Source: Clostridiales bacterium UBA1446 (GTDB taxonomy: Bacteria > Bacillota > Clostridia > Oscillospirales > Oscillospiraceae). From it: a stretch of 6,920 nt of DNA. The stretch covers positions 1 through 6,920 of the forward strand of contig DCTG01000172.1 of assembly GCA_002329245.1 (NCBI GenBank), in the 5' to 3' direction. Made by a program: the position numbers and the translations under genes. The notes beneath the pieces are model-generated. The model had not been told where the DNA came from, did no database searches, and worked only from the letters and a program-made list of their open reading frames with translations. Of this stretch, positions 5,871-6,920 are shown piece by piece (within the stretch, counting starts at the first letter, position 1; every line of letters begins with the position of its first letter).

Positions 5871-6587
5871 ATGGACGCCGAACTCAAAAAGTTAAAGGAA
5901 GTCATTGACGAGAGCAGCAATATTGTCTTTTTCGGAGGCGCGGGAGTCTCCACCGAAAGCGGAGTAAAAGACTTCCGCAGCGCGGACGGACTTTACAGCC
6001 AGATTTACGACTATCCCCCGGAAACCATGCTGAGCCATTCGTTTTTTGAAACACATCCAGAGGAATTCTTTCGCTTCTACCGGGATAAGCTTCTGTGCAC
6101 CTGGGCGAAGCCCAACCCCGCCCATGTTAAGCTCGCGGAGTGGGAGCGCATGGGGAAGCTCCGCGCAATCATCACCCAGAACGTGGACGGCCTGCATCAG
6201 GCGGCCGGCAGCAGGACCGTTCTGGAGCTGCACGGCTCCATGCACCGCAATTATTGTTTGCGCTGCGGCAAAATATACGACGCACAGTTTATGGAATCCT
6301 CCACCGGGATTCCCCGCTGCACCTGCAAAGGCATGGTCCGCCCGGACGTCGTGCTGTATGAGGAAGGCCTCGACAGCTCCGTGCTGACGGAGGCGATTTC
6401 CCATTTGCGCGCGGCGGACACGCTCATTATCGGCGGCACATCCCTTGTGGTGTATCCCGCAGCCTCCCTGATCCATTACTACCGCGGCAACCGTCTGATC
6501 CTCATCAACAAAACGCCCGGCCCGTGCGACGACTCAGCCTATCTTGCCATTCATAGGCCGATCGGAGAAGTTCTCAGCCAATGCTGA
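5871..6587 (+). CDS. NAD-dependent protein deacetylase/deacylase, SIR2 family (CobB-like)
   Basis: Sirtuins remove acyl groups from lysines using NAD+, releasing nicotinamide and O-acyl-ADP-ribose. The 238-residue protein has the NAD-binding FGGAGVSTESG (21-31) with R36 in DFRS, TQNVDGLH (102-109), catalytic H121 (LELHGS), four candidate zinc cysteines C129, C132, C150 and C152, RPDVVLYEE (157-165), and the late Rossmann motif GGTSLVVYPAASL (188-200). The second zinc knuckle is CxC rather than the common CxxC, and the usual Pro in SGIPDFRS is K33. ATG 5871 follows AGGGG (5856-5860) by 10 bases and starts just before the first domain helix; the open frame upstream overlaps eutH and is a shadow. 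Last gene of the operon, 17 bases after eutH, followed by a strong terminator. Known bacterial targets include acetyl-CoA synthetase, a possible link to two-carbon metabolism. Confidence 0.95.
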   Translation: MDAELKKLKEVIDESSNIVFFGGAGVSTESGVKDFRSADGLYSQIYDYPPETMLSHSFFETHPEEFFRFYRDKLLCTWAKPNPAHVKLAEWERMGKLRAIITQNVDGLHQAAGSRTVLELHGSMHRNYCLRCGKIYDAQFMESSTGIPRCTCKGMVRPDVVLYEEGLDSSVLTEAISHLRAADTLIIGGTSLVVYPAASLIHYYRGNRLILINKTPGPCDDSAYLAIHRPIGEVLSQC

Positions 6588-6607
6588 GCCGGATAAAAAA
6601 TCTTATC

Positions 6608-6655
6608 AGAGCGTTCCGTTTCCGTTAGAAAACGCGAAACGGAACGCTCTTTTTT
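6608..6655 (+). terminator. Strong Rho-independent terminator after the sirtuin gene
   Basis: Fifteen-base arms AGAGCGTTCCGTTTC (6608-6622) and GAAACGGAACGCTCT (6636-6650) pair perfectly. An inner CGTT/AACG extension closes on AGAA with one bulged C, and a T-run reaches 6655. It ends the HD-eutH-sirtuin operon. Confidence 0.95.
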
Positions 6656-6752
6656 CCGGGCAGGATTTCGGTTCCCTTTATCAGGACGGCCTTTGACGCA
6701 TGGAGGTCCGTGGGACTTGAAAAATAATCAGAAATAAATTTGTAAAACCCCC

Positions 6753-6781
6753 TTGACAACCCAATTGTATTATTGTATTGT
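6753..6781 (+). promoter_or_regulatory. Sigma-A promoter of the GntR-family gene
   Basis: A perfect TTGACA (6753-6758) and TATTGT (6776-6781, four of six matches) are separated by 17 bases. The predicted start near 6788 lies inside the inverted repeat, and the coding start is about 47 bases further on. Confidence 0.75.
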
Positions 6782-6788
6782 TGTATTA
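6765..6788 (+). repeat. Three tandem TTGTATT(A/G) octamers
   Basis: TTGTATTA (6765-6772), TTGTATTG (6773-6780) and TTGTATTA (6781-6788) are head-to-tail with an exact 8-base period. They cover the promoter spacer and -10, and the last unit forms the left arm of the inverted repeat. They may be extra half-sites for the regulator. Confidence 0.7.
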
Positions 6789-6801
6789 ACCACTTAATAC
6801 A
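6782..6801. promoter_or_regulatory. Inverted-repeat operator, probably for the GntR-family protein itself
   Basis: TGTATTAA (6782-6789) and TTAATACA (6794-6801) are exact reverse complements separated by CCAC, placed over the predicted transcription start. Arms with outer GT and AC fit the general operator pattern of GntR-family regulators. Autoregulation is inferred from position. Confidence 0.6.
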
Positions 6802-6834
6802 TTGGTACAAACGTACAGACAGGAGCTGAGACTA

Positions 6835-6920
6835 TTGTTATGGGATTTCAAAGGCGACCGCCCAATCTACACGCAGTTGATTGAGCAAATCTCGCTCGCT
6901 GTCGTTTCCGGTGTTTTTCC
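6835..6920 (+). CDS. GntR-family transcriptional regulator, YtrA-like, N-terminal fragment
   Basis: The first 28 codons (partial; window ends mid-gene) read LWDFKGDRPIYTQLIEQI and then LAVVSGVF after the initiator. This matches the start of GntR-type winged-helix domains, especially the YtrA subfamily, whose members begin with a Trp-Asp/Phe segment and a PIYxQ motif before the first helix. TTG 6835 is chosen because AGGAG at 6821-6825 lies nine bases upstream; the ATG overlapping at 6840 opens only a short frame. YtrA-type regulators often control adjacent ABC transporter genes, which would lie beyond the window. The effector domain is not visible. Confidence 0.85.
   Translation, partial: MLWDFKGDRPIYTQLIEQISLAVVSGVF

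Noticed and set aside
5892..6476. 194-codon minus-strand frame antisense to the sirtuin gene
   Set aside because: It is a shadow of a well-supported gene, with no ribosome site or recognisable motif.
6625..6810. 61-codon minus-strand frame at the right intergenic region
   Set aside because: It reads through a strong terminator hairpin, the GntR promoter and the operator repeats, which explain this DNA better.
1..6920. CRISPR arrays, insertion sequences, tRNA or rRNA genes
   Set aside because: No regularly spaced direct repeats of suitable length, no transposase-like frame with terminal inverted repeats, and no tRNA or rRNA signature were seen on either strand.

Overview
The window looks like chromosomal DNA from an endospore-forming member of the Clostridia (Bacillota). 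The main evidence is an adjacent spoIVB-spo0A pair, which is a conserved sporulation neighbourhood. Purine-rich Shine-Dalgarno sites, GTG and TTG starts, A/T-rich intergenic DNA and hairpin-plus-T-run terminators agree with this. The moderately GC-rich, alanine/glycine-rich coding style and the HDIG-type and EutH-type proteins suggest the Oscillospirales/Ruminococcaceae side of the class, but that placement is inference.

Left block (1-3556). A plus-strand gene for an exported, C-terminally anchored protein of the D-Ala-D-Ala carboxypeptidase (DacF/PBP5) family converges on spo0A. The two genes share a compact bidirectional terminator. spo0A and, upstream of it, spoIVB lie on the minus strand. 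SpoIVB keeps its full serine-protease triad. The carboxypeptidase homologue has lost the standard SxxK serine and the KTG lysine. The Spo0A receiver has unusual substitutions around its phosphorylation pocket. A 22-bp perfect palindrome precedes the carboxypeptidase gene.

Middle gap (3557-4145). This 589-base region has no convincing protein gene. Its right part holds the most interesting unexplained signal: a near-consensus extended -10 promoter on the plus strand, a C-rich segment of about 90 nt with repeated CCTCCC motifs, a small hairpin and a Rho-independent terminator. Together these could make an RNA of about 128 nt. It could be an independent small RNA with Shine-Dalgarno-pairing seeds, or an attenuator leader for the operon that starts 31 bases after the terminator.

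Right operon (4146-6655). Three plus-strand genes are separated by 16 and 17 bases: an HD-domain metal-dependent phosphohydrolase, an EutH-family ethanolamine permease with no other eut genes in view, and a SIR2-type NAD-dependent protein deacylase. A strong terminator follows. The grouping suggests co-regulation of a small-molecule permease with a protein deacylase, but no pathway can be proven from sequence.

Right edge (6656-6920). A near-consensus sigma-A promoter carries three tandem TTGTATT octamers, and an inverted repeat sits over the expected start site. It drives the beginning of a GntR-family (YtrA-like) regulator, cut off by the window end. The layout suggests autoregulation.
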